Assembly: GCA_016218915.1 (NCBI GenBank)
Contig: JACRCQ010000009.1
Location: 124,001 to 188,000 of the forward strand
Reading direction: 5' to 3'
Length of the DNA: 64,000 nt
Source of the DNA: Deltaproteobacteria bacterium
GTDB taxonomy: Bacteria; Myxococcota_A; Polyangia; Polyangiales; Polyangiaceae
The notes beneath the pieces were generated by a model that was not told the origin of the DNA, did no database searches, and saw only the letters and a program-made list of their open reading frames with translations. Shown here piece after piece: positions 34,109 through 41,791 of the stretch. The position numbers and the translations under genes are program-made. How positions within the stretch are numbered: position 1 is the stretch's first letter; the number at the start of each line of letters is the position of its first letter.

Positions 34109-34594
34109 CTACTCCTTGGCGAGCAATCCCGGGAGCGATTGCGTGAACTCGGTGATGTCGACGAGAAGGCCGAGCGTGGCGGGCACGCCGCGGTAGCGGA
34201 CCGGGATGACGGTACCGACGACCCATCGGATGTCGCCCTGCTGGGTAACGACGCGGAATGGGCCTGGGCCGCGCGGGTCCTCTCCTGGGCGCTCGACGAA
34301 CATCTTTTTGACGGCGGCGGCTTCGTCGGGGTGGACCAGGGCGGCGACGTGCATTCCCTCGAGCTCGGAAGCGGAGAAGTGCACGAGGTCCTGGAAGCCC
34401 GGGCTTGCAAGGCGGATGATGCCGTCCTGCGCCACGTAGACGCAGTTGGATGCGAGCGCCACCAAGCCGATGGCAAGGGGATCGGCAGGAGGAATGCCGA
34501 GCGAGGCCTCCAGCTCGGATACGCGTAGACGGAGCGAAGCCAGCTCGTCGAGCACCTGCAGACGTCGGGTGTCCTCGTTGTCGTTGTCCGCCAC
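34109..34594 (-). CDS. Single PAS-domain protein
   Basis: 161 residues from GTG 34594 with AGAGGA 8 nt upstream; the longer frame is not supported. A short N-terminal coiled coil (about 8-32) precedes one PAS domain (about 40-150): NCVYVAQDGIIRLASPGFQDLVHFSASELEGM, LVHPDE, FRVVTQQGDIRWVVGTVIPV and LLVDITEF, the usual PAS core and PAC ending. There is no kinase, output or DNA-binding domain, so it probably senses a ligand and acts through a partner. The stop codon overlaps the ribosome binding region of the downstream deacetylase gene, which suggests one operon. Confidence 0.82.
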   Translation of the reverse strand: MADNDNEDTRRLQVLDELASLRLRVSELEASLGIPPADPLAIGLVALASNCVYVAQDGIIRLASPGFQDLVHFSASELEGMHVAALVHPDEAAAVKKMFVERPGEDPRGPGPFRVVTQQGDIRWVVGTVIPVRYRGVPATLGLLVDITEFTQSLPGLLAKE

Positions 34595-35017
34595 GGGGGG
34601 ATTCCTCTTTGAGCGATGCGCCAGGGTGGGCGTGTTGCGCGACTTCGAGCGACAAGAGGCTAACGCGAGGATCAGCCTGGGTCCAGGGGCGGCCGGTCGA
34701 TGGTGAGGTGCAGAGAGCGGTCGGACCGGGCCCAGCGAAAGGCATGCATAGGCTGGTCCTGGTCCGTGCGACGTTGCCGACAGGAGCGGTCTGGGATAGG
34801 GTTGGTACTGCTCACGCACGTTTTCTCGCTTCGGTGGGTTGGAGTCCTGGAACACGGGGTTACGGCTCATCTTTTGCACGCGGGGGACGCTCGTGGGGGA
34901 ACGGACGGCGCAGGTCGTGCGGGCCCCTCCCTCCGATCCTGACGGCTCTCATTGGATGGCAAGCAGCCTGGCGCATGAAGGCGCGTGTCCCCGGAGCCGC
35001 CGGCGAAGGAGACTTGT
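34595..35017. other. Intergenic region, no gene seen
   Basis: 423 bp between divergent genes. Frames through it give only Arg/Pro/Gly-rich text without ribosome binding sites. It should hold the promoters of the PAS-deacetylase pair and of the small-gene cassette. No RNA or riboswitch is recognised. Confidence 0.5.
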
Positions 35018-35362
35018 GTGAAGCGACGCGAACCACGGAGTGCGGCGAACCCGCAGGAGGGGCCCGTCGACGGGCGTGTGACCCTGCTTCGGAGCGGCGC
35101 ATGTGACGCGGGGCGGCGCTGGGCCGAGACGTTCCGGGCAGGGCTGCTGCTCGAAGGGCGCGCGGTCGCTGGGGGCTGGCCGGGAACCATGCCCGAAGCG
35201 CGGGCAGTGGTCCGGGCTTCGTTCGCGGCTGAGGTCGCGAGAAGACGAGTCGGGGCTCTTTCGTCCGAGGAAATCGAGTGGTTGGCGAGAATCGTCTACG
35301 CATCCGCGCGTCAGGACTGGCTCTCCCGAGCTGAACGGGAGGCGCCAGAGCCGGCACGCTGA
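35018..35362 (+). CDS. Small unknown protein, first gene of a three-gene cassette
   Basis: 114 residues from GTG 35018, with AAGGAG (35006-35011) exactly 6 nt upstream. The N-terminus is Arg-rich; residues about 55-105 look like a folded helical unit: EARAVVRASFAAEVARRRVG, SSEEIEWLARIVYASARQDW. No family recognised. The two following genes start 18 and 21 bp after each stop, which suggests one transcript. The good ribosome binding site and codon use like its neighbours support a real gene. Confidence 0.6.
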   Translation: MKRREPRSAANPQEGPVDGRVTLLRSGACDAGRRWAETFRAGLLLEGRAVAGGWPGTMPEARAVVRASFAAEVARRRVGALSSEEIEWLARIVYASARQDWLSRAEREAPEPAR

Positions 35363-35380
35363 TGAGGAAGGACACAACAG

Positions 35381-35563
35381 ATGGCGACACCCACCGCACT
35401 CAAGCGGCAGAAGGAACGCGAGCGGCAAGAGAGGCAGCGCGACAAGGAAGAGAAGCGCAAGCAACGCCGGCTCGAGAAGTCTCTCAATCAACCTTTGGCT
35501 GACGGCGAAGACCCTGACATTGCGGGCATCGTGCCCGGACCGCAGCCAGTCGAGGAAACGTGA
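35381..35563 (+). CDS. Small charged protein with DPDIAGIVPGPQP motif
   Basis: 60 residues from ATG 35381 behind AAGGA. The first 35 residues are a strongly charged helix (LKRQKERERQERQRDKEEKR), the rest includes DGEDPDIAGIVPGPQPVEE. I recall short proteins with this architecture, basic/acidic helix followed by EDPDIAGIVPGPQP, in other myxobacteria and some Proteobacteria, all uncharacterised. Nucleic-acid or ribosome association is only a guess from the charge. Middle gene of the cassette. Confidence 0.65.
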   Translation: MATPTALKRQKERERQERQRDKEEKRKQRRLEKSLNQPLADGEDPDIAGIVPGPQPVEET

Positions 35564-35584
35564 GCCTCGCGCACTACGAAAGGA

Positions 35585-35974
35585 ATGGATCCGTTGAGCC
35601 GACGTCGACCTTCTGATGGAGAGCTACGTGTTGCCGAGCGATGGCAGCGTGCGGACGACGCACCACGCTTGTGCGACGAAGCCCCGAACCTCAAGACTCT
35701 ACGAATCTCGGCCGAGGAATGGCGCGGCGGCGGTGGCATCTCGGGTTCCGGGCACGTGAAGATCATCCAGGTGGCCACGGCTCCGGCGCTGTTTCTGATG
35801 CCTTGTGGCGACCCGCGCTGCAAGGACGGCGGGCACGACATCACGTACGAGGTGATGAACATGCTCCGGTCGCAGGCGACGCAGATCGAGGGCGAGGACG
35901 GGTGCGGCGGCAGCGTCGGAGGCGGCGAGTGCGCAAGGCAGCTGCGCTACGTTGTCACCGCCACCTACGGATGA
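35585..35974 (+). CDS. Unknown protein with a central CGDPRC motif
   Basis: 129 residues from ATG 35585; AAAGGA abuts this ATG, so TTG at 35594 (9 nt after it) may be the real start. A basic N-terminus precedes a beta-rich core: HVKIIQVATAPALFLMPCGD, CKDGGHDITYEVMNML, then an acidic Gly-rich stretch with two cysteines and RQLRYVVTATYG at the end. Four cysteines and a histidine (PCGDPRCKDGGHD, DGCGG, GECARQ) could bind zinc. No family recognised. Last gene of the cassette; the convergent lipid kinase ends 10 bp beyond. Confidence 0.6.
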   Translation: MDPLSRRRPSDGELRVAERWQRADDAPRLCDEAPNLKTLRISAEEWRGGGGISGSGHVKIIQVATAPALFLMPCGDPRCKDGGHDITYEVMNMLRSQATQIEGEDGCGGSVGGGECARQLRYVVTATYG

Positions 35975-35984
35975 TCGCCCACTT

Positions 35985-36962
35985 CTAGATCAGCAGCGAA
36001 GAGGCGAGCACCGCCGCGATCGGCACGGTGAAGTTGTCGTCGATCCGCTCGGAGAACAGCTCTGCGATTGCGCCTGCGGTGGCTGCGAGGCCCGCGGCAC
36101 CCAGGCGCTGCGCGATGGTGAATTGCGGGTAGAGGCCGAGCAGGAACGCGGAGGCGACCACAAAGGCTACGACCAGGAAGGCCAGGGAGCCGACGATGCT
36201 CTTCTGGCGGTGGAGCTTGCGCTTGCCCCAACGCTTGCCGACCCAGGCTGCGGCCGGGTCTGCGAAGGCCAGGATGAGCACGCCAGCGCTCACGGCCGGC
36301 TTGGAGAAGAGCGGACCGATCAGGCAGAGCGCCGTGAGGTACCAGGTCGAAGAGTTGATCGTGTGGTACTCGCGCGGCCTGGCGATCGGATGGAAGACCG
36401 GGCTGGTCAGCAGGATGTGGTTCCAGCGCTTCCAGATGCGGCGCGTGACCTCGAGCGTGATCGTGATGCCGAGCAGGCTCAGCAGGATGATCATGGCCTG
36501 GCGCAGATTGATGACGAACTGGTAGAGGCCGATGGCGAGCGTGCCCATCGCCATGTGGAACACGGTTCGCGCGCGGATCAGCGGCTTGACCGAGCTGGCG
36601 CGCACCGGGAAGGACATGCCCATGGCGCTGGCGCGGGCGCGGAACGCGGCGAGCCACTGCTCGTAGGCGCGCGAGAGCTCGTCGTAGCGATTCATCACGC
36701 GGGCGCGTGTGGACGGCGACGCCAACGCAGCGTGAAGCTCTGCAAGGCGCTCCTGGGTGCGAACCCAGGTGGCCTTGAGCCGCTCGTCGTTGAACGGACG
36801 CGGCATCTGGTCCATCAGCCGCGCGCAGCGCTCGCGGAGCTCATCGAACCGTTCCCACTTCATGTGGGAGGGGAGAGACTCGAGGAATTCGCGGAGCTCG
36901 TGGGCTCGTGCTTCGAGCATCCGAAGCGCTTCGAGCTCCGCACTGCTGGTAGTTGCGGTCAT
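35985..36962 (-). CDS. CTP-dependent diacylglycerol/polyprenol kinase family membrane protein
   Basis: 325 residues. A cytoplasmic helical N-terminal region (about 1-125) is followed by about seven membrane segments. The family signature is present: RARTVFHMAMGTLAIGLY at the start of the membrane part, and FADPAAAWVGKRWGKRKL with KSIVGSLAFL, matching the DP-x-A-x-x-G-x-x-x-G...K-S-x-x-GS pattern of SEC59/DGK1/VTE5 enzymes. These phosphorylate lipid alcohols (dolichol, diacylglycerol, phytol) with CTP. The usual E of the KS-x-EGS motif is V here. Substrate unknown; lipid recycling is an inference. Confidence 0.8.
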   Translation of the reverse strand: MTATTSSAELEALRMLEARAHELREFLESLPSHMKWERFDELRERCARLMDQMPRPFNDERLKATWVRTQERLAELHAALASPSTRARVMNRYDELSRAYEQWLAAFRARASAMGMSFPVRASSVKPLIRARTVFHMAMGTLAIGLYQFVINLRQAMIILLSLLGITITLEVTRRIWKRWNHILLTSPVFHPIARPREYHTINSSTWYLTALCLIGPLFSKPAVSAGVLILAFADPAAAWVGKRWGKRKLHRQKSIVGSLAFLVVAFVVASAFLLGLYPQFTIAQRLGAAGLAATAGAIAELFSERIDDNFTVPIAAVLASSLLI

Positions 36963-37179
36963 CGATGAGGCCTCTCAGACTTCACGAGAGCGGCAGATGG
37001 CTGGTCGTAGAGCAGGCCCCGGGATCCCGCAACGGAATTCGGCTTAAAACAGGGCCCCACCGAGGCTCGAGCCTTCGGACACAGCGCGGTCGCCCGGTTC
37101 ACCCAGCAACAGCCGAGCTTGGCGGGCGGCCGTGGCGCGCTGCGTTCGCCTCCTGTAGTCTGCCCCCCCGGAGGTCGGA

Positions 37180-37557
37180 ATGCACCACAGGCAGTTGTTT
37201 GCGCGGCACCTGGCGGTTGTGGCACTGACGCTGGCGTCATTCGCGTGCGGATGCGGAGGGAAGGTCGACGAGACCCCGCAGGGCAGCTCGACCGTGGCGG
37301 ACTGCAATTCGTTCTGCAACAAGCTGCTCGTTCCAAAGTGCCCCAACGACAACCTCACGCAGTGCCTGGCGGACTGCAAGGCGCTCTCCTCGCCGACGTG
37401 CGCCGATTCGCACAACGCTTTCCTGCGATGCGGAGTGGAACGGGCCAAGTACCTGTGCGCCGGCGATCACGCCGCGATGCAAGGGTGTGACCCTGAGACG
37501 CAGGCGTTCCTGACGTGCCTCAACACGGCCACGCTGGACGGCGGCGGCAAGGACTAG
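37180..37557 (+). CDS. Cysteine-rich small lipoprotein
   Basis: 125 residues from ATG 37180, behind GGAGG 5 nt upstream. The type II signal peptide has FACGC. The mature protein has ten cysteines in paired positions (DCNSFCNKLLVPKC, CLADCKAL, TCADSHNAFLRC, LCAG, GCDPETQAFLTC), a helical disulfide-bonded fold seen in many myxobacterial lipoproteins. No function known. The stop codon shares four bases (CTAG) with the stop of the convergent histidine kinase. Confidence 0.78.
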   Translation: MHHRQLFARHLAVVALTLASFACGCGGKVDETPQGSSTVADCNSFCNKLLVPKCPNDNLTQCLADCKALSSPTCADSHNAFLRCGVERAKYLCAGDHAAMQGCDPETQAFLTCLNTATLDGGGKD

Positions 37558-39008
37558 CCCGGAGCCCGCGGCAGCTCGATCGAAAACAGCGCGCCGCGCT
37601 CCGGTGCATCGCCGGCGGTGATCGCGCCCCCCGCGGCTTCCACCAGCCCGCGGCAGATCGCCAGTCCCAGGCCGGTACCGGAGCCGACATCCTTGGTGGT
37701 CACGAACGGCTCGAAGAGCTTGTCCTTGATGTCCGCGCGAATCCCGGGCCCATTGTCCTGCACCTCGACACGCACGCCGGACGGAGTGCGAAGGGCGCGG
37801 ACGATCACCTTGCCGCCAGCGCCCGTGGCATCAGCGGCGTTGAGCAGCAGATTGAGCAGGACCTGGACCATCTGGGAGCGGGAGAACGCGACTTGCGGCA
37901 GGTCGGGCTCGAGCTCGAGCGTGAGCTCGACGTCGCGGAAAGCCTTGTGGGGCCTTAGCAGCGCGCTGACGTCCTCCACGGATTCGGCGACGGAGCCTGG
38001 CGCCTCGGGCTCCTGGGCCCTGGGGGTTGCCGCTGGACGTGCGAAGTCCAGAAGCTGGCGCAGCACGCGATTGATGCGCTCGGTCTCCTTCTTCATGCGC
38101 TCGAGGAAGTCACGCTGCTCTTCGGGATCCAACCCGCCCGACAGCAGCAGGTCCTCGAAGCCGAGAATGGCCGAGATCGGATTGCCGATCTCGTGGGCCA
38201 GACCTGCAGCGAGCCGTCCGACCGAGGCCAGCCGCTCGGAGCGCACCAAGGTGCTCTGCGCGCTCTTGAGCTCATCGGTCGCGCGCTGCAGCTCATCGAT
38301 CTTGTCCCGCAGCTTCTCTTCCTCGTCGCGCAGCTGGACGGTCATCTCCGCAAAGGCCTTGCCGAGCTGCGCCATCTCCCTGGGGCCGCTGGCAGGTACC
38401 TGCAGCGAGCGCGCGCCTTCGGACACGCGCCTGGCAGCGGCAGACAGCTCGTCGATCGGCCCGACGAGCATCCTGGTGAGCGCCATGTAGGTGAACACCA
38501 TCAGCGCAAGCCCGAAGATCGCGGTGTACAAGGCGACCAGTCGAAGCAGCGGCCCAGCGCGCCCGGCTTCGTCGTCGACGCGCAGCAACGCGACCACCGG
38601 ACCGCGGCCACCGGGCACCAGCACCTCGAGGGCCTTGCCCCTGGGCGTGGTGAGGATCTGGGTACGCTCCGTGTCAGTGGGGACGGAGTCCGGCAGGAAG
38701 GCGAGCGCATCAGGCTCTCCTGCCTTGGCAATGGCATGTCCGCCTGGGTCGTAGACGCCGATGGCATCCAGGCCCACCGACCCGATTTCGGCATCGAGCA
38801 AGGGCTGCAGCTCGCGATCGGAGCGCGCGCGTCGTGCTTCGGAGACGTGCGCAGCCACGGAGCGGCCGAGAGAGCGGGCGCTGGAAGCGCGTGCGGAGCG
38901 AAGGGTGTTCTGGGTGAGGCCTGCGACCGCGAAGTACAGCGGCACGAATGCGAGCACCATCAAGCCGGCAAGCAGCATCAAGAGCTGCAATCGAATGCCT
39001 GGCTTCAC
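37554..39008 (-). CDS. HAMP-domain sensor histidine kinase
   Basis: 484 residues, GTG start. Membrane helix about 8-30, a periplasmic sensing region of about 120 residues (VYDPGGHAIAKAG, a dCache-like turn), second helix about 155-177, HAMP about 178-230, a coiled coil, HisKA with AAGLAHEIGNPISAILG (phosphorylated His), and HATPase with N box LLLNAADAT, G1 DNGPGI and G2 GTGLGLA. The NPISAI form is typical of the atypical NtrB-like class common in myxobacteria. It signals an external stimulus to a response regulator not encoded next to it. The stop codon overlaps a convergent gene. Confidence 0.92.
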   Translation of the reverse strand: MKPGIRLQLLMLLAGLMVLAFVPLYFAVAGLTQNTLRSARASSARSLGRSVAAHVSEARRARSDRELQPLLDAEIGSVGLDAIGVYDPGGHAIAKAGEPDALAFLPDSVPTDTERTQILTTPRGKALEVLVPGGRGPVVALLRVDDEAGRAGPLLRLVALYTAIFGLALMVFTYMALTRMLVGPIDELSAAARRVSEGARSLQVPASGPREMAQLGKAFAEMTVQLRDEEEKLRDKIDELQRATDELKSAQSTLVRSERLASVGRLAAGLAHEIGNPISAILGFEDLLLSGGLDPEEQRDFLERMKKETERINRVLRQLLDFARPAATPRAQEPEAPGSVAESVEDVSALLRPHKAFRDVELTLELEPDLPQVAFSRSQMVQVLLNLLLNAADATGAGGKVIVRALRTPSGVRVEVQDNGPGIRADIKDKLFEPFVTTKDVGSGTGLGLAICRGLVEAAGGAITAGDAPERGALFSIELPRAPG

Positions 39009-39080
39009 CGTCTCGGCCCCCGGCTCACACCCTGACCCATATCCCGTCCGCAGCGCACTGGCAAAACCTCGATCGCGACA

Positions 39081-40076
39081 TCACACCATGCCTGCTTCGC
39101 GGAACCAACGGACGGCGCGGGAGATGGTCTGCTCCAGGGGCGTGCAAGCCAGCCCAAGCTCGGTGCGGGCACGGGCGTTGTCGTAGAACAGAAGCTGCTG
39201 CGCGTAGCGGATCGAGCGGTAGGTGGTCAGAGGCTCGCGGTGCGAAACGTGGTCGGAGAACAGCTCCATGCCGAGCGCGACCGCGGCACCGACCGGCTTC
39301 GGCACGGGAACGCGGGGGCTCTTGACCCCGGCGATGCGACCGACGAGGTCGAAGAAGTCGTTGAGGGTGATGTTGTGGTTGCCGAGGATGTAGCGCTGTC
39401 CCACGCGCCCCCGGGTCTCCGCGGCGACGTGCGCTTCGGCCACGTCGTCGACGTCGACCGCGCAGAACCCTCCCGCGCCCCGGACCGGCACCTGGCCTCG
39501 GAGCAACGCCACGATGATCCTGCCGGTGGGGGTGGGACCGATGTCTCCGGCGCCAAAGGGGAAAGCCGGGTTGACCACGACCACGGGCAGCCCGGCCTGC
39601 GCGAAGTTCATCGCCACCCGCTCGGCCAGGTACTTCGTCAAGATGTAGTGGTTCGCCCCGTCGAAGTAGTTGAACGCCGTGCTCTCGTCGATCAGCTTGC
39701 CGTCGCCGCGCACGCCGAGCGCGGCGATGGACGATGTGTATACGATCTTGGATAGTCCCAGCTTCTGGGCTGCGAGCAGGACGTGGGTGGTGCCCTCGAC
39801 GTTGACGCGGTAGACCAGGCTCGGATCCGGCAGCCAGTCCTTGTAGACCGCGGCGAGGTGGTAGAGCACGTCGCAGCCATCCAGCGCCGCGAGCAGCGCC
39901 TCCCGATCGCAGATGTCGACGGTGCGTCGCTCGATCAGCTCTTGTGGGAGCGGGTCGAGGTTGCGGGTCGAAGCGCCTGGCTCGAGCAGCACGCGCACGA
40001 CTCGCTCGCGCTCGACGAGCTTGCGAACGACTGCAGATCCGATGAAGCCGCTGGCTCCGGTGACGGCGACGGGCAT
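39081..40076 (-). CDS. NAD-dependent epimerase/dehydratase, HpnA-like
   Basis: 331 residues. An extended short-chain dehydrogenase: N-terminal [33 protein letters not shown], catalytic YILTK (Y-x3-K), [20 protein letters not shown] and DVDDVAEAH. The TPTGRIIV segment and overall layout match the hopanoid-associated sugar epimerase HpnA group; hopanoid genes are not nearby, so a role in lipid head-group or sugar nucleotide modification is inferred. ATG 40076 follows a short spacer from the response regulator gene, same strand, and the two may be co-transcribed. Confidence 0.85.
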   Translation of the reverse strand: MPVAVTGASGFIGSAVVRKLVERERVVRVLLEPGASTRNLDPLPQELIERRTVDICDREALLAALDGCDVLYHLAAVYKDWLPDPSLVYRVNVEGTTHVLLAAQKLGLSKIVYTSSIAALGVRGDGKLIDESTAFNYFDGANHYILTKYLAERVAMNFAQAGLPVVVVNPAFPFGAGDIGPTPTGRIIVALLRGQVPVRGAGGFCAVDVDDVAEAHVAAETRGRVGQRYILGNHNITLNDFFDLVGRIAGVKSPRVPVPKPVGAAVALGMELFSDHVSHREPLTTYRSIRYAQQLLFYDNARARTELGLACTPLEQTISRAVRWFREAGMV

Positions 40077-40139
40077 GATCCCCTCCGGTTGGATTTGTGG
40101 GGCAGGCGGGGGTGGGAAGGCAAGCGGGGTCGGGAACGA

Positions 40140-41153
40140 TCAACGCTTCTTCGCAGGCTTCTTCGCGGCCTTCTTGGCCGCAGGCTTCTTCGCTGCCTTC
40201 TTGGCCGCAGGCTTCTTCGTCGCCTTCTTGGCCGCAGGCTTCTTCGCTGCCTTCTTGGCCGCAGGCTTCTTCGCCGCCTTCTTGGCCGCAGGCTTCTTCG
40301 CCGCCTTCTTGGCCGCAGGCTTCTTCGCTGCCTTCTTGGCCGCAGGCTTCTTCGCTGCCTTCTTGGCCGCAGGTTTCTTCGCCGCCTTCTTGGCCGCAGG
40401 CTTCTTCGCTGCCTTCTTGGCCGCAGGCTTCTTCGCTGCCTTCTTGGCCGCAGGCTTCTTCGCCGCCTTCTTGGCCGCAGGCTTGTTGGCGTTGGTCCTG
40501 GGAACCGCTGGCGCAGCCGGCAGCCGGTCGTCGTCCTCACCCGCCGAAGGGGGAGGAGGCGGCGGCGGACGCAGGGTCACGGCCGCATAGAACGCATCCT
40601 CGTCGATCTCGTGCGCGTGGCCGTGCGCATGACCGTAGGTCTGGGGCTCGGGTCGCGTGATCGTGGGCGCATCGAGCCCGACCTCGTCTTCGGCGTCGTT
40701 GGCAGCCTCCTCGTCCTCGTCCTCCGGGTCATCGACCGACGACGGGCTGTCGAGCACGCTGTGTCCACGTCCGGATAGTACCTGACGGATCTTCTCGTCG
40801 AGCTCCCTGAACTCGAAGGGCTTGTCGATGTAGGCATCAGCGCCGTAGAGCGGCGACGTGAGCTCGTTGAGGCTCTGGCCGATCCCGGTGAGCATGATCA
40901 CGCCGGTGTGCGCGAGGGCCACATTCTCGCGGATTCTCCTGCACACTTCCCAGCCGCTCATGCCCGGCATCATCACGTCGAGCACGACCAGATCCGGCAG
41001 ACGCTTGGAAGCATGTCCCCACGCTGCTTCGCCATCCGAGGCTTCGAGGACCTCGTAACCGAGTGTCTTCACATGACGCGATACCAGCGAAAGCATGCTG
41101 GGTTCATCATCGGCCACCAGGACGACGGGGGTGGTGCGACTGCTCATGTCCAC
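40140..41153 (-). CDS. Response regulator with histone H1-like C-terminal tail
   Basis: 337 residues from GTG 41153, 7 nt after AAGGAG (41161-41166); ATG 41147 is the alternative. A receiver domain spans about 8-125: [15 protein letters not shown] with acidic pocket, phospho-Asp in [19 protein letters not shown] and DKPFEF. An acidic Asp/Glu/Ser stretch (about 140-170), a His-rich GHAHGHAHE segment and a Pro run follow. The last 115 residues are about twelve AAKKP-type units (PAAKKAAKK). This tail resembles linker histone H1 and bacterial H1-like proteins, which bind DNA non-specifically. I infer a phosphorylation-controlled nucleoid or DNA-associated regulator. Confidence 0.85.
   Translation of the reverse strand: MDMSSRTTPVVLVADDEPSMLSLVSRHVKTLGYEVLEASDGEAAWGHASKRLPDLVVLDVMMPGMSGWEVCRRIRENVALAHTGVIMLTGIGQSLNELTSPLYGADAYIDKPFEFRELDEKIRQVLSGRGHSVLDSPSSVDDPEDEDEEAANDAEDEVGLDAPTITRPEPQTYGHAHGHAHEIDEDAFYAAVTLRPPPPPPPSAGEDDDRLPAAPAVPRTNANKPAAKKAAKKPAAKKAAKKPAAKKAAKKPAAKKAAKKPAAKKAAKKPAAKKAAKKPAAKKAAKKPAAKKAAKKPAAKKAAKKPAAKKATKKPAAKKAAKKPAAKKAAKKPAKKR
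40160..40490. repeat. 27-bp tandem repeat encoding PAAKKAAKK
   Basis: About twelve direct units of 27 bp with small third-position changes (GCTGCC/GCCGCC, one GTCGCC giving Thr). It lies wholly inside the response regulator gene and is coding. Silent variation between units shows it is under protein-level selection, not a recent slippage burst. Confidence 0.92.
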
Positions 41154-41791
41154 TTGGAAGCTCCTTGCTGTACGTGCGTGTCGATCGTTGAATCCGAGGC
41201 GAGGCTCAGGGTCCAGACGGTCGCTTGAGCGCCGATTGGAGTACGCGAACCCCGTTGCGGTCAAGAGAACGCGACGTGGGCGATGCAATCGACCCGAAAC
41301 GCCGGTCCGCGCGGCGGCCGAGGGGGGGTGTCCGGACGGCTCTGGGAGCGGAAAGCGGGAACTTTCGGGTCCTGGGCGGGTCATCCTGGACAGGTCGGCC
41401 GGCTCGGCCCCCCTGGGGAATGGAACCGGCATCGAAGGCGTAAGCGCTGAGGAATGAGGCGCGTTGAAGGACTGGACATGAGACAGCAGGGCCCGTGGAG
41501 GGCGGCGGAGCCAGGACAGTCGACCACGCCTAGACCCGGGACCGTGTCAGAAACGTATGAATGTGGCGTGTTCCCGGCTGTCACGCTCGGTTATGGTAAC
41601 GCGATGCCCAATTCGGGACCGCGACCGGCGGGTTTCAGGGATGCGAGCCAGGACCGGGGCCTGGCAAGGTTGGGCCACGAGACGTTTGGGCATGCGACCC
41701 CGGGTCGCGCTAGGCTTTGCACGGCGCCGGGCCGAGCCTTTGCAGGTGAAGAGGACGGGCGCAAACGCAGCTGCTGAAGAGAGACCGACCT
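41154..41791. other. Long intergenic region, no gene assigned
   Basis: 638 bp between divergent genes. A frame at 41454-41777 would encode about 107 residues, but its composition (Pro/Arg/Gly), lack of a ribosome binding site and lack of recognisable motif make it doubtful. I recognise no RNA family. The region should carry promoters in both directions, for the response regulator and for the MoxR/VWA operon. Confidence 0.45.

Noticed and set aside
40160..40490. 27-bp direct repeats suggestive of a CRISPR array
   Set aside because: The units are contiguous without spacers, coding, and multiples of three; they encode PAAKKAAKK in a response regulator.
41454..41777. 107-codon frame in the 638-bp intergenic region
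   Set aside because: No ribosome binding site, biased composition, no recognisable motif. Kept as intergenic.
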